A stretch of DNA of 42,799 bases. It comes from Zygnema circumcarinatum (lineage: Eukaryota > Streptophyta > Zygnematophyceae > Zygnematales > Zygnemataceae). A program made the position numbers and the translations under genes. Location of the stretch: contig CM074805.1 in the NCBI GenBank assembly GCA_037447605.1, forward strand, positions 758,457-801,255. Reading direction: 5' to 3'. Numbering within the stretch: the stretch's first letter is position 1; the number at the start of each line of letters is the position of its first letter. Below, piece by piece: positions 20,106 to 31,555 of this stretch. The notes below the pieces were generated by a model. It saw nothing but the letters and a program-made list of their open reading frames with translations, was not told where the DNA came from and ran no database searches.

Positions 20106-22332
20106 TCAAAGCTGCCAGCATCCAAGGAGCTGCCACATTCTCTTCAGAAAGGGAGAGAGTTAAGAGTTGCTTTTCAAAAACTGACCTTCTTCTTGTGCTT
20201 GCGATCCTCCCCCTCCTTCTCCTTCTCTTCTTCACCATCCCTTTTTCTCTTCTGTATTGGGCAGCGAAATGTTTTGGACATGCGGTCAGTCGCCTTGCTA
20301 AAAGAGAGGCATAACTTACTTCACAGCACCCCTCAGCTGCAACAAGGAACTTCAAACAGCCCCCTCTGTACTTTCCCGTTCGGCCTTCATCGCTCCGCTA
20401 GGAGTGCTATCATGTGGGAAGAGGAAGATTCTTGTTCGGTCCCATTAGCCTAACGAGCTTTGAATTGAAAGTGCGGCTTAACAGACCGAGAGCTGCCACT
20501 TTCGATGAAGCCATTCGAACTCTTCATGCTCACGTCACTCCGAACGGAAATGCATCTGCTGTGTTTTACTCGAAAGACATCTAAGAATGGGAGGGATACA
20601 AACCTTTTTCTTGTGTTTTCGTGACTTTTCTTCCCCGTTTTCAGCTTGTTCTGGCTTGTCTTTCCGCTTCTCTTTGTCTTTGTCTTTGTCTTTGTCTTTC
20701 CGCCTCTCCTTGCCCTTGTCTTTATGCCTGTCTTTATGCTTCTTCTTCTTCTCCCCTTCAGGCGGTTCTGCAGCACCGCCACTTATTGTGGGCGCCCCTT
20801 TCTCACTCTGCAGCAGAAAGGCACAAATTGTTTAGCCCGACAAGTCGTCTCTAACAAGAAAGGTCAGCTAAGGGTTTCAACGGGTTCTTACCAATGCACT
20901 AATGTAACACATGCAAGAAAGAGGAAGATGTTTTGAAATGCACATGTGTTTTCTGTGCCAGTTTCTCTTTTTAAAAAAGAGAAACTGTCCGCAAAATCCG
21001 CTGTTGATATAGGCAAAGTCATGCTTGCAAGGGTCCTCCTGGCCTTGAGGCCTTCAACAATGGATCCAAAACTTGTAGCACAAAGGTGCATAAACTAAAC
21101 ATAAACATCAGCTCCTCTACGCCCAAAAAACACCCGTATGCACGCTCCTGCAGCAAACCTGCAGAGTATGTCACCCGCGTGGTGACATAGTCTGCATGCC
21201 ACCTTCAAGTCTGCCTGTTTGCAAGCAGAAATTGTAACTAGGAGAAGGCACCAGCTGCAAAATTATGCATGACTTCGTGCAAAATCATTCACACCCACCA
21301 GCATTGGTTCAGAATATATGAGTCTGATCATTACCTCTGGCAAGACTGCAGGCCCGTCCCAGAAGCTAAAAGCTGCCTCTAAAGTCTTCAAGCTCAGCGG
21401 AGCTATTTGTGAAGGTTCTGACGACCCAAAACTTGGTCTCTCCAGGAGCTGTCCTAACTCCATGCCTTCCCCTCGCCGAATATCGATGCTTCCAACGACT
21501 CGCTGGAGGTAAGATGACTCTGCTGCAGAAGCTGGCAATGGATGATTACATAATGTATCGTATTGCTGAGCCAAGCCATAGTGAGAAATGAGATCTGTAG
21601 CTCCCGTCAGCTCCTTAAGCCCTGCATGCGACCGTCACATTTCGACCATGAGCCGATTTCAATGTCTGCGCCTGCGTAACTCGCAACCCTAATATCCGAA
21701 CAAGTCCATTTCTACATCCAGTTTCTCACCACCACGCATCTTGCAGTGACAGAAACAGAAGCTCCCCTCTAACCCTCTCCCCCCAACAAAGTCCGTATTT
21801 CACGCTGGAAGGAAAAAGCAAAATGAGCTCCGACTGAGCATTGCAGAGCATGTCGATTTCTCTCCTTGCATCCGTCTCTCCAGGGTCTGCTTGAGCAAGA
21901 TTGGTCAAGGAGATGGCAGGAAAAATGCTCTGCTATATGTCCGCTTCCATGACATGCATCGGAGACATTTCAAAAAACCCTAAATGATCTTGCATGACAA
22001 TGAACGTTTGCATCATGGCAACTCTATAGACTCCACAACCCCCATTTTCCCTCATTATCTTCTTCCAGCACTCCTGCAGTTCCCACAAGGCATTCTCCCA
22101 TAAGTTCCATCCCCTACATCATAACCCTAATCCCTACACCCTCTCCCGCAGCGTATCCTCTCTCTCTCTCCTGTCACGTACACGAGCAGGGCATAGAGAC
22201 GCCATAAATGGCGAGAGGAAGAAAGAAGAAGAAGAAGAAGAGAAACGTACGTGGCGCAGCTCGCAGAAGGTAGAACTCATGGCTGCGCTGCTGCCCTCCC
22301 GGAGGGTCCCCCTCGCCCGCCGGCTCCGCCAT
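20106..22332 (-). CDS. MED19: Mediator complex subunit MED19
   Basis: Exons 22332-22251, 21621-21335, 20807-20604 and 20251-20186 join in phase; a terminal exon ends at 20106, giving about 214 residues (I recall about 220 for Arabidopsis MED19A). The core matches the family: LKELTGATDLISHYGLAQQY, SSYLQRVVGSIDIRRGEGME, LGQLLERPSF, then SEKGAPTISG. The C-terminal half is the typical Lys/His/Asp-rich tail (KKKKHKDRHKDKGKERRKDK). MED19 belongs to the head/hook side of Mediator and links activators to RNA polymerase II in the nucleus. The start at 22332 is the first ATG of an open frame that runs into the conserved core. Uncertain: the last acceptor, either directly before CTTTGA or 27 nt upstream; both use the same stop. 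Confidence 0.88.
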
Positions 22333-23561
22333 GGCCTGCTGCTCTGCAGCAGCAGACGCCGACGGAGGCAGAGAGGTTGGGGATAGGCCTCTCCCCTTCC
22401 CCTTCCTTCCGCTCCCCTTAAATTTCTTTTGAATCTATTTTAATTCCTTTTCTATGCTATTTCGGTTGTAGCCCCAAAATTATCCATCCCCCGGACCCAT
22501 GGGCTGACCGTAAAATTTGGAATTTTGCACGAAGGAAAAAAAATTTAAAGTTCAAAAAAAAAAATTGAAAAAAGATATTGCCATTTTCTAGGGCAGCAAG
22601 AGAAGCAAAGTTCTGGACCTTTTGGAAGTTTGGCTCTGCCCGAGAAAATCATTCACGATGAAATTTATTTTTGAAAATTTTCGCTCTGCCCGAAGTGTGT
22701 TAAAAGTCGGATTCTGAGCCAATGGCTGGGTCGCGTAACACGTGCGGGTAAAAGATTCAGCGTTTGGCGCGGCATGTGCACGCGCCACGTGGCATGTCGG
22801 CTGACTTTTTAGGGCTTTTCTTCGCTACACGACAAGTGGTCGACAAGCGGTCGACAAGCGGTCGACACCAGCCAAAACGCTCTAGCAACCGTACGATCCT
22901 TAACAGATTTTATACATGGAACCGTAAAACATGGGTTACGGAACGGGTTACTAATCAACCACATGGAAGTCGATACATGCACTCAGTTCCGTCACTGGAT
23001 TGCCGAAACATTTCCCATATTTTCAGGAACTGTGTACATAGATCCCCAGTTTCTCCCAAGTATCCTTGGTCCTCTTATGGCATGTCCTTGACATAGTTTT
23101 CGGAGTTACATTCCTTTAAAACTGAGACAACGAACGAGTTCCAGGATGACCGACTTGCCGTGTTCATTTAGGGCTATACATCTATCACAGGCAGCTGAAG
23201 CTGCAGCGGGGCCCTTGCAAAAGGAGGTAAATTCCCATCAACTCCAATGCTCGTCCAGTGATATGATGTGGTTGAGATACTTGCTTCGCTTGATGCAATA
23301 CTGAAGACATAAGCCTTCTTTCGAAACATCTCACAAGGTTCAGCCATGGCAGCCATGCACAGATTTTCCAACACAGAACTGGCGGGCATTGTGGGCATGG
23401 CTCACATTTCAACAGATTTACGAACAAAAACTTGACCAGAGCTGACGTCACCTTCTTTCATAGTGGCTCTGCACTTTTCTTCGGCATCTGCGCGGGTACT
23501 CTTTGCAATCTAGCAAAGCATAAGCCCCAAAGGGAGAGACCGACATCATATTCGGACCACC
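22333..23561. other. Intergenic, MED19 promoter side and eL14 3' side
   Basis: Upstream of MED19 are A/T-rich runs (22530-22580), two GCTCTGCCCGA motifs (about 22636 and 22683) and three tandem 11-bp GACAAGCGGTC-like units (22831-22863). No other gene is recognised. Confidence 0.4.
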
Positions 23562-25679
23562 TTAAGCTGCCAACTCCGCCTTGACGAGTTCGGATCTCTG
23601 TGCCACAACATTTGAACCCCACTCCCGCAGAGCATAGTTAATGGTCAAGAAATCAAACAAAACTGGCTTCAACCTCCCTTGTCAGGCGTTGTCTAATCAT
23701 CCCTTCTACGCATATACTGCGAATTCACATAATTCCCTTAGTCACCCTATGTAATCATAGAAGAAGCCCCAGAATGAACAAATCACACTGCTGCCATGAC
23801 GCGTTATCAGACACTGTACTTTAGGTCGTGTTGCACACTTTTGTGACGATGTTAATAGTTGTGAAAAATTCCTAGCCTTAATCTCGTCTCTGTGCAATGC
23901 AGACAATCCTAAAAACCCCATTGCTGCTTGGACCAGGGTATGACAGGGCAAGCTGACATACCTTCACACGAGCCAGCATGACTTTAAATCGGTCAAAGTC
24001 AGTCAAAGCAGCACGACGCTTCTGAACCAAGAGCTTACGACCCCAGGAGCTCGACTCCCACTTGCCCTTGACATCTGCCAAATTACAAGACAGAAGAAGT
24101 TGCTTAATTCAAGTACAGGGTTTGTTAAAAAAGGACTGCTCATCGACACCATTACTCCGGGCTTTTCCTAATGCCTGGATAATATAACTAGAACAAAGCC
24201 CAGGCCGCTTCCACCTACTACGCTTTCCGTCTTTATACAGTGCTTTCATTAGGGTTCCTTCTCAGACTTGAATATGCGAAAGGTGTTTGGCTCTACTCAG
24301 AAATAATGACCGAATTGAGTCCCAAAATTGCAAAGAAACTAGTCGAGCACTGTGTCAACAACTTACGGGAAGGGATCAAAGGTAAGATGCCCATCCTCTT
24401 TCTGCAGCTTCCAATCACGCTCTAATGCAACCGAAGACTGAGAATATTCAAAGGAACAATCCATGTTTCCAATGACTATCACCCCAGAATTACCCACATG
24501 GTCAAAAAAATGAAGTGGGAGGGCGAGGGATTGTTGCACGAAAGTACCCACCAGCGTCTGCGATGGCTGCAGTGAGCACCTTCTTCTTCGGCAACCGTTG
24601 AATTTTCACTGTGATGTCAGTCAGAGACAACCTCTTGAAGTTCATTTGCCGCCTCACCATGTCGGGAGCATCAACCAAGGCCTGCATCGAATTCCCTTAT
24701 CAGCATTGAAACATCTCTTTTTCAGTGAACTGACTGTTCTTTCAGAGACGATGATTAGTCATGCATCCCTACTAAATATCTGATTCGGCAAGGTCTCCAT
24801 TGCCCGGCAGTGGTCAAATCTCGCAGTAACATGACGAGGATAGAGAAACAAAAACAGTTTAGAGTCAGTCCCTCGTCAAGCGCAACTTTGGCTCCTTGTT
24901 GAAAAACTGGCTTCCCCCAGCGATTTACTTACACGATGTCCTTCACAGGGTTAGAGACATATACTTGCAAAATTCAGCACTATAGTGCCACTAACTAGGC
25001 CCTATGCCCTAAAGGATACGCTTGTCCATCATTTCGGATTCGTTGAGCTGGAGGGAAAGCTAAAGAGCTTTCCCTGAAACACTCATCGATTAAAAAAACG
25101 TAAAAACGGGATTTACAAAAAGGCCGATAAAAATCAAACTAGTGCTCGAGCAACTACGCTTTAATGCTGCAGACTTGAAGGTTCAGCTTAAAGAGTAACC
25201 CGCCTCTCACTCCTTCCCTCAAAGGTCAAGTTTATCAAATTCTACTACCATTATGCACATGATATCCCTAAATATATCGATCATGCATATGCAAATACTC
25301 ACTCTGTTCTGGTCAACCACATCCACAATGACGACCAGCTTGCCGTACTCCGGCCCGTAGCTGATCATCGCCACCCGCCCAACCTCCACGAAGCGCCGGA
25401 ACACCTGCACCCGCACCACCGTGCAACACCCTTTGCACTGCTCAAAAACAAAAACAGTCGCAGGCTTGCAGAATTCACCCTCTCTCTCGAAAAAAAAAAA
25501 ATAGTCATTCTTCCAGGATGCCCTTCAGTGCAGCGCCTGAAGAATCAGCATCAAATCGTGTGCAGAAACATCCACGAAACCCTGAATGGCCCGCCATGAG
25601 ATGTCATCCCCCATGACCCCTCTCTCATCCCTTTCCAATACAGCGGAGAAACATGGGCCCGCGGGGGCTCCCTCACCAT
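23562..25679 (-). CDS. RPL14: 60S ribosomal protein eL14
   Basis: Exons 25679-25677, 25404-25303, 24681-24552, 24074-23962 and 23597-23562 join in phase to 127 residues (Arabidopsis about 134). Sequence matches eL14 throughout: [87 protein letters not shown]. It is a structural protein of the large cytosolic ribosomal subunit. The first coding exon contains only the ATG, directly followed by the donor GTGAGG, an arrangement I know from other plant ribosomal protein genes. The C-terminal exon encodes [11 protein letters not shown], shorter than in Arabidopsis but of the same character. A telo box (25746-25754) lies about 70 bp upstream of the ATG. Confidence 0.93.
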
Positions 25680-25745
25680 GGCTGCAGAGGGCGCACTTGC
25701 AGGCGTCCGAACGCGAGCGAGAAGAGGGCGCCTAAGGAGACGGGC

Positions 25746-25754
25746 AAACCCTAA
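25746..25754. promoter_or_regulatory. Telo box AAACCCTAA upstream of eL14
   Basis: AAACCCTAA is the plant telo box, known to drive ribosomal protein and other growth-related genes together with GGCCCA/TGGGCY elements. A nearby GGGCCC occurs at about 25774. Position, about 70 bp before the eL14 start, fits a core promoter or leader location; function is inferred from family knowledge. Confidence 0.55.
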
Positions 25755-26034
25755 ATAGGCCGCGCGGGGTTCAGGGCCCGCCCGGGGGGTTCAGGTACGG
25801 ACCGTACATTTTGTTGTTCCATGCTGTAAGCTTTGTACGGTGTCCGTACATCCTGCAGACCTGGACCTTCCATTCGCTAACTAGCTGTTGCCAGCGTGGT
25901 GAACAATACCCAATAGAAAAACGTCACGTGTATTTTTGTTGACGTGGCAAGTTTTCATTGGGCATTAGACTGTAACCTTGTACTGTTCCATTTAGGGTTT
26001 GGGTTCTGAAGGTGCGCTCGCCTGACCTGAGGCC

Positions 26035-26089
<55 letters not shown>

Positions 26090-26121
26090 GTTTGTGCTCT
26101 CTCTCTCTTGTTGCTGCCTTC
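25755..26121. other. Divergent region eL14 / PPR gene with (CT)n
   Basis: Holds the upstream regions of two divergent genes. A CT microsatellite runs from about 26035 to 26088, directly ahead of the proposed PPR start, where pyrimidine tracts in plant 5' leaders are common. GTACGG-type motifs occur at 25795-25845. Confidence 0.5.
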
Positions 26122-29100
26122 ATGTCTGCGCTTACGGGAATCGCATTGCCCCGAGAAGGGATATTGCAGGAGGCCCTGCTGCAGGGCTCCCTGTCTTCGT
26201 TCTTTATCGGGCGAGCCTTAAAAAGTAGAGCGAGTACTACCACTAGTGCTGAAACTATGTGCAGAAAAAAAGCTCGTCCACGCTTTCATGCCTTGTATGC
26301 AGATTCCTCCTGTCAATATGGAGAATTTCCCTCTAGATACACTCCGACAATTAGCAGTTCGGGGAGTGTTGCTGCTAGAACGCCTCGTACTCGTGGTTTC
26401 TCCCCTCTCGAAAGCCTCTCTCTCGGAACTCTTAGGTAGCACAATAACTCCTCGTCTTCTTCTGTGCCGCCGTTCTCTGCCTGTGTGGCCTCCACTGAGA
26501 AAATGCTTGACTTCGAATGTTACCAAGAAGGGGGGCGTTCGAAGGAAAACATTTACCAATTTTAAATTTCAATCTCAAGTCTGAAACCCGAGAAGCATTT
26601 GGAGCCAAGCTTTAGTTTTTAATATTTTCATTAAACATATTTTGGGTACCTACCCTTTCCCGTTTTTGTGATACGTTTTGTAAGAAAAATGCCTTTTTAG
26701 ATTCGTCGATCAAGTAACATAACGATCCTGTCCTTACTTGAGGAGACACGATCGTCATGTGCTGCAGAAGTGGCACCTCATCATCATTTGGAGCACAATC
26801 ACCAATAGTTGGGAACAATTTGAACCAGCGCCCCAATCTTCAGGTCAGGTTTCTTGGTCAATCTCCAGGTTTATTTGAATGTCTTTATGGAAGGAGTCGG
26901 CGACGATGCAGTAACTATGGCTACACCATAATCATAAAATTAATCATAATCATAAACATTACACCCCTCAAGAGGAATAAAAATCATGTGGCTGGCCCTG
27001 CATGGGTTTGGCGAAGATTAGACTTTGTGAAAAAAACACTTTCACTGTAAGCTGCGTATGATATTTAAGACTGTTAACTCGCCTTCTCTGAGACAGACAG
27101 AAAAGTATAGAAGTGGGACTTGGTCTTAATTCCTGCTGAGGAGAATCTGACAGCGTGGCATTTAAGCTAAGTGCTTGTAGCCTCAAATGAAACAAATAGT
27201 AAAAGATGAGAAATAGAAGCACGGTAGCTGGGTTGTTCACGACGAAGAACTCTCTTCTATCGTGAGATCAATGCCAATCATCTCCATCAATCTCTCCTAA
27301 GCATCTTATAAAATGGTTCCTCGTCATTTACGTCAATGACTTGTACAGGCAGTATACTGCAGCACTCTAGCACTTGCAACGCCTGTGACGCTTGTAATGA
27401 TCGGGCTGTTTCAGTTATGATTGTTGATCTAAAGCAATTGCAATGAAGCCCAGCATAGCCCCTGGTTCAACTTCAACTAGCACGGCCGCCTAAATGATAT
27501 CCTTGCCACCCTATACGTACGTGCATATGCTGTCAAGGGCTTTGCGCAACAATTGCGGAGACCAAGTTATCTCCCTATGAATCCTTATATTTTTGTAAGT
27601 TTCATGCTGTCTTGCATGATGATTCAGATTCCTTCATTGTGTTTGTGCAGAGATGCTTTGGCTGGCGGAAGAAGGACACCAAAAATGTATTGGGGAGGGC
27701 CCAAAAGCTCGTCAGAGTGGTAGCTCCCTATGGCCTTCCTTATCCCTCCATGGATGCATTGAACCACCTGCGTTAACGATCTGTCAGAGTTGCTTCACGG
27801 ACTTTTGCTGGGACGTGCACTCCGTGTACATTGCTCCAGTTTGTTTTGAACTCACCTTGTTTGGGAGAACTTTTTGGTTGCCTAATCGCTGTCTTCTCCA
27901 TACGAGGTCGATTCTTGGCGAGATTTTCTTTGGAGATACAGATTGGCTGGTAGACTTCTTAGTTGGTGTATGAGAGGCACGGCTGGCAATCCGTCGTTAG
28001 TGGCAGGGTTTAGTGGGTGGTTTGTTTTCATCTCTGGTTTTTCTAACTTGAGAGCCGACACATGCAGATCCAAGACGTCCCTGACGTGAAGGAAGAAGTT
28101 TATACAGCCTTGGATTTATGGTGTGCCTGGGAGCTCCAATTTCCAATGTTGGCACTTAAGAAAGGTCTGCAGCTGTTAAAAGAGCAACGGCAATGGCGAC
28201 GAGTGATTCAGGTGAGTTGACCCTCAAGGATAGCCAAAGCCATGTTTCCGCCATGTTGCTATCTTCCACTCAGACTGGTAGAGGAGTATTTAAATGTTGA
28301 GCTTTCATTTGATGCTCACATTAAGTGAACCCAACACATAATTGCGCAAGCTGTTTGCATGGCATGTTTCCAGGTCAGTAAATGGATGCTTTCCAAGGGC
28401 CAAGGGCGCACCCTTGGGACATACAACCTCATGATTGAAGCATACAATGAGACGGATCGTATTCAAGAGATGGAAGAGCTATGGAGCAGAGTGCTTGCAG
28501 AGAATTTGGAGTCAGTGCCACGAGCGATGTTCAACCGGATGATGAAGATCTATGAAAAACGGAAGCTTCCACTGAAGGTGTTAGAGGTGAGGTAGACCTG
28601 TGCTGCATTCTGAAAACGTTGAGCATAATGGAGGACAGATATGAGATGTGAATTCAACTCTGATCCTTTTTGCAACTGTCCACATCGACAACATCCCGTT
28701 GTCGTGGTGTTGGGGAGGAGATGGCGGAGGGAGGAGGGAGGAGGGAGGGGAAAGTGGGAGAAGGAAAGTGAGAAACAGATGGAGAAAAGGGATGGCTGAT
28801 GGTTAAGGTTTCACATGCAGGTCTTTGGCAGCATGGATGCCATGGGTATCAAACCGGACGAGGTAATCCTTGAGCGTGTAGAAGGCGCTCTTACAGCTGT
28901 GGGGGCACCCGCCAAGGCGGAAGAGTTGCGAAGGGCATATCCGTTGCTGAAAACGGAGTATCGTTACGTGAATGGTGTGAAAAGAAAAGTGAGAGTAGCG
29001 GATTTACGGAAGTGGAGAAGAGATGTTGGGGCAGAAAGCATAGACCATTCAACTTCAATCGTTGGGGCCGAGGAAGGTATGGGAGTGAAGCAGTTGAGAG

Positions 29101-29819
29101 TGGCAATGGGATGGTCAGTTTATGTTTTCTTTGACTCACATCTTTGCTGCATTCTTTCCTTTCTGTTTTGTTTCGAAACTTGCTCTCGCATGTAAAGACA
29201 TGTCTAGATGAAGAAGCATGCTCAGCAACTAACGCTTGATGGAATCCTTGCTACTTCCTAGGATTCTTTTAGGACTGTTTATTCATACCAATCCTCGCCA
29301 TTCGGTGCTTTGCAAAACCGTCGCTTTTTTTTTGAAGTTTAGTACTGAATGCTAGGCATTCCGGATTTTGCTGCAAGAACTTGCTCAGGATTCCGTGCAT
29401 CCTTTTACTTCACAGTTGATTGAAAACTCAGGATATCTAAAACGTATTTGTCTCTCTTACTGTGGGGTTCTTCAGAAGCTCAAACACGAGAAAACGACCC
29501 GGCCGCTGCTCAGCAAAACGAGGGAACAAAATCGAGCCGGGAGGGCACGAATGTCAATGAAGATGGAAGAAATGTTGGGATTGGCGAGTCGGATGGCGAA
29601 GGTATCTGGTGGGTGGGAGAGAGTGAGAGTGAAGAGGAAGACTGGCTTGATGAAGGTCCAGCAGAGAGGGCGAGGCAACATTGGAGTGAGATTACCGAAG
29701 TAGGGGAACAAGTTGCGAGAATGAAGGGTGAGGTAGATAGGGAGCTAACGGGAGACACGCGGAGGGAGGACAGTCAAAGGTTCAGAAGGTCCCGCACCTC
29801 GATAAGAACTGGGAGTTAA
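26122..29819 (+). CDS. PPR protein, At4g18975-like, probably organellar
   Basis: Secure exons: 27651-27719, 28068-28211, 28374-28586, 28821-29076, 29476-29819, all in phase. The core matches the At4g18975-type PPR protein: LVRVIQDVPDVKEEVYTALD, VSKWMLSKGQGRTLGTYNLM, VPRAMFNRMMKIYEKRKLPL, VFGSMDAMGIKPDE, followed by LLKTEYRYVNGVKRKVR. Such short PPR proteins usually act on organellar RNA. The N-terminus is less certain: exon 26122-26435 gives a Ser/Thr/Arg-rich presequence like a plastid transit peptide, and a 25-nt microexon (26844-26868) restores the phase, for a total of 454 residues. The last exon adds about 110 acidic, Glu-rich residues (GESESEEEDWLDEG) absent from the relative I recall. 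Alternative: the start lies elsewhere between 26.1 and 27.6 kb. Confidence 0.8.
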
Positions 29820-31555
29820 GGGCCTTGTGTCAATGTAGGTGGTTGGTTCTGCAGGTATTGGGATTCGTTATTCTTGGTCGGGATAAGTCGTTATGGTTAA
29901 AGCTTGAGAGCTGAGGGTGAGCTGAGGGTTTCGGTGTCTTTCGCAACCATTGCCTGTCATTTGTGATTATCATTGTGCCGTTTTTTTTTTTTTTTTTTTT
30001 ATGAATGAAAATAAGCCGCAGCCATAGTTGAGGAAGTTGAAGAAAGCTGGACCATGAAAGCGGACCCTAACAGGCTTCCCTAGAGATTGACGGAACGGAG
30101 ACGCGCAAATGAAAGGCACCCTAAATCATGAGCCCATGATCCAATTTTCAAATTCCACTGTTGGGCTCTGCATTTTCCAGCCACTGCCACTTCCGGAAAA
30201 GTCTGGGTCCGGCTTCGTCTGGCCTCAAAATTCGTGTAGATCAGTCTATTTCATGTAAACCCCGAAAACAATTTCGGACTCCGCATCCATTATTCATAAT
30301 GACCAGGCTCTTATAGTTATTTCTACTGATTCAAGAAGATGCTCCAGTTCTAGTATTCGCTGAGATGGTTCAAGCCACAACAGCCTTCGTGAGCGATTTT
30401 TCGTAGCGTTTTGTTAGAACCCTGTAGGAAGAATTTATTTTCATCATGTATACCTCCACGTGTATAATGCTTTTCCTTTTGGTGCTGAAAAGTTGGTTGA
30501 TCTCTCTGCCAGAGTCGACCAATGTACAAAGGAGAGATAATACGCATTGTCATCACGTGATAACAGTCTCGCGGGGAAGCTAAAATGTGTGACTCCAAGC
30601 TATATCTCCACCAAACCGCACTGAAGAAGCACCACCGTGCATAACCAATGAAAATTACACACGCATGGAAGTGCAATTTTCGTGAATTATTTCCACTAGT
30701 CATAGGCTACACATGACTAAGTACCTGCCCTCAACCCTTGGAGCATACCATGAACCCTAATCGCCACCATACCTCACCAAAAGACCCAGCTACTAACATA
30801 AAGAGAAGCGCCCATCTCGTCATGTATGGTCTTAGTAATCACCCACTCCTACACTCACAAACTATCACTCCAAAACACCCCCAAAGAGGCAAGAAGAGCA
30901 CACCCTCTTTATTCTCAACCTCGACATTAGCATCTAGGCTTTATTTTTTTTCCCGAGGTTTGCTCCCGAGGTTAGCACGGCGATCGATCTCCGAGTTGGA
31001 GATATTCCTCCATGCATCGCAGCAGGGCAATGAGGGGGCCGAGATAAGCGATAATCACGAAGCCTGTTGGGTTGTCAACCACCTTCAAGGTCCAGGAACT
31101 GCATTACGAGAACACCATATTAGCTAAAAAAAGTGTCTGAAAGAACGGAATTTCAATCTGCGACACTTTAAGACTGATGTCAGTTCTTTTCTTTGAGTTT
31201 GTGTTGACTCGAATAAATTTGTAGGTTGGATTAATTGAACAATGGTAGAACTTGGAGTCAGTACTGCTCACAAGTCCCATTGCAGTCAAAAGAGAGAAGA
31301 ATGTGAAGCACATTCAAACTAGAAGTGGAATAGACAACAGGATCAGCTTACCTGACCGATAAATTAAAATTTGCTATGACATGAACTCATCACTAGTGTA
31401 AACTTGACTTGTAAGTCTCTGCTACAAAGTGCAGTCATCCAATATCCCACTTTTCACACACACCCCGAACTTCACCTCCTCCCCCACTCATTTGAATTCG
31501 ACATCCATTCAAAGCAGCCACCATGCTGTACCAATTGATCCCTTTCCATCCATAG
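29820..31555. other. Convergent intergenic region, PPR to lectin gene
   Basis: Contains a T20 run at 29981-30000 and otherwise unremarkable sequence. The plus ORF at 30738-31127 (129 codons) shows no domain and mixed composition. 3' UTRs of both convergent genes must lie here. Confidence 0.4.

Noticed and set aside
20587-20936. Plus-strand Phe/Leu/Ser-rich ORFs
   Set aside because: Antisense of the lysine-rich MED19 tail.
30738-31127. 129-codon plus ORF
   Set aside because: No domain, no splice context, mixed composition; not supportable as a gene.
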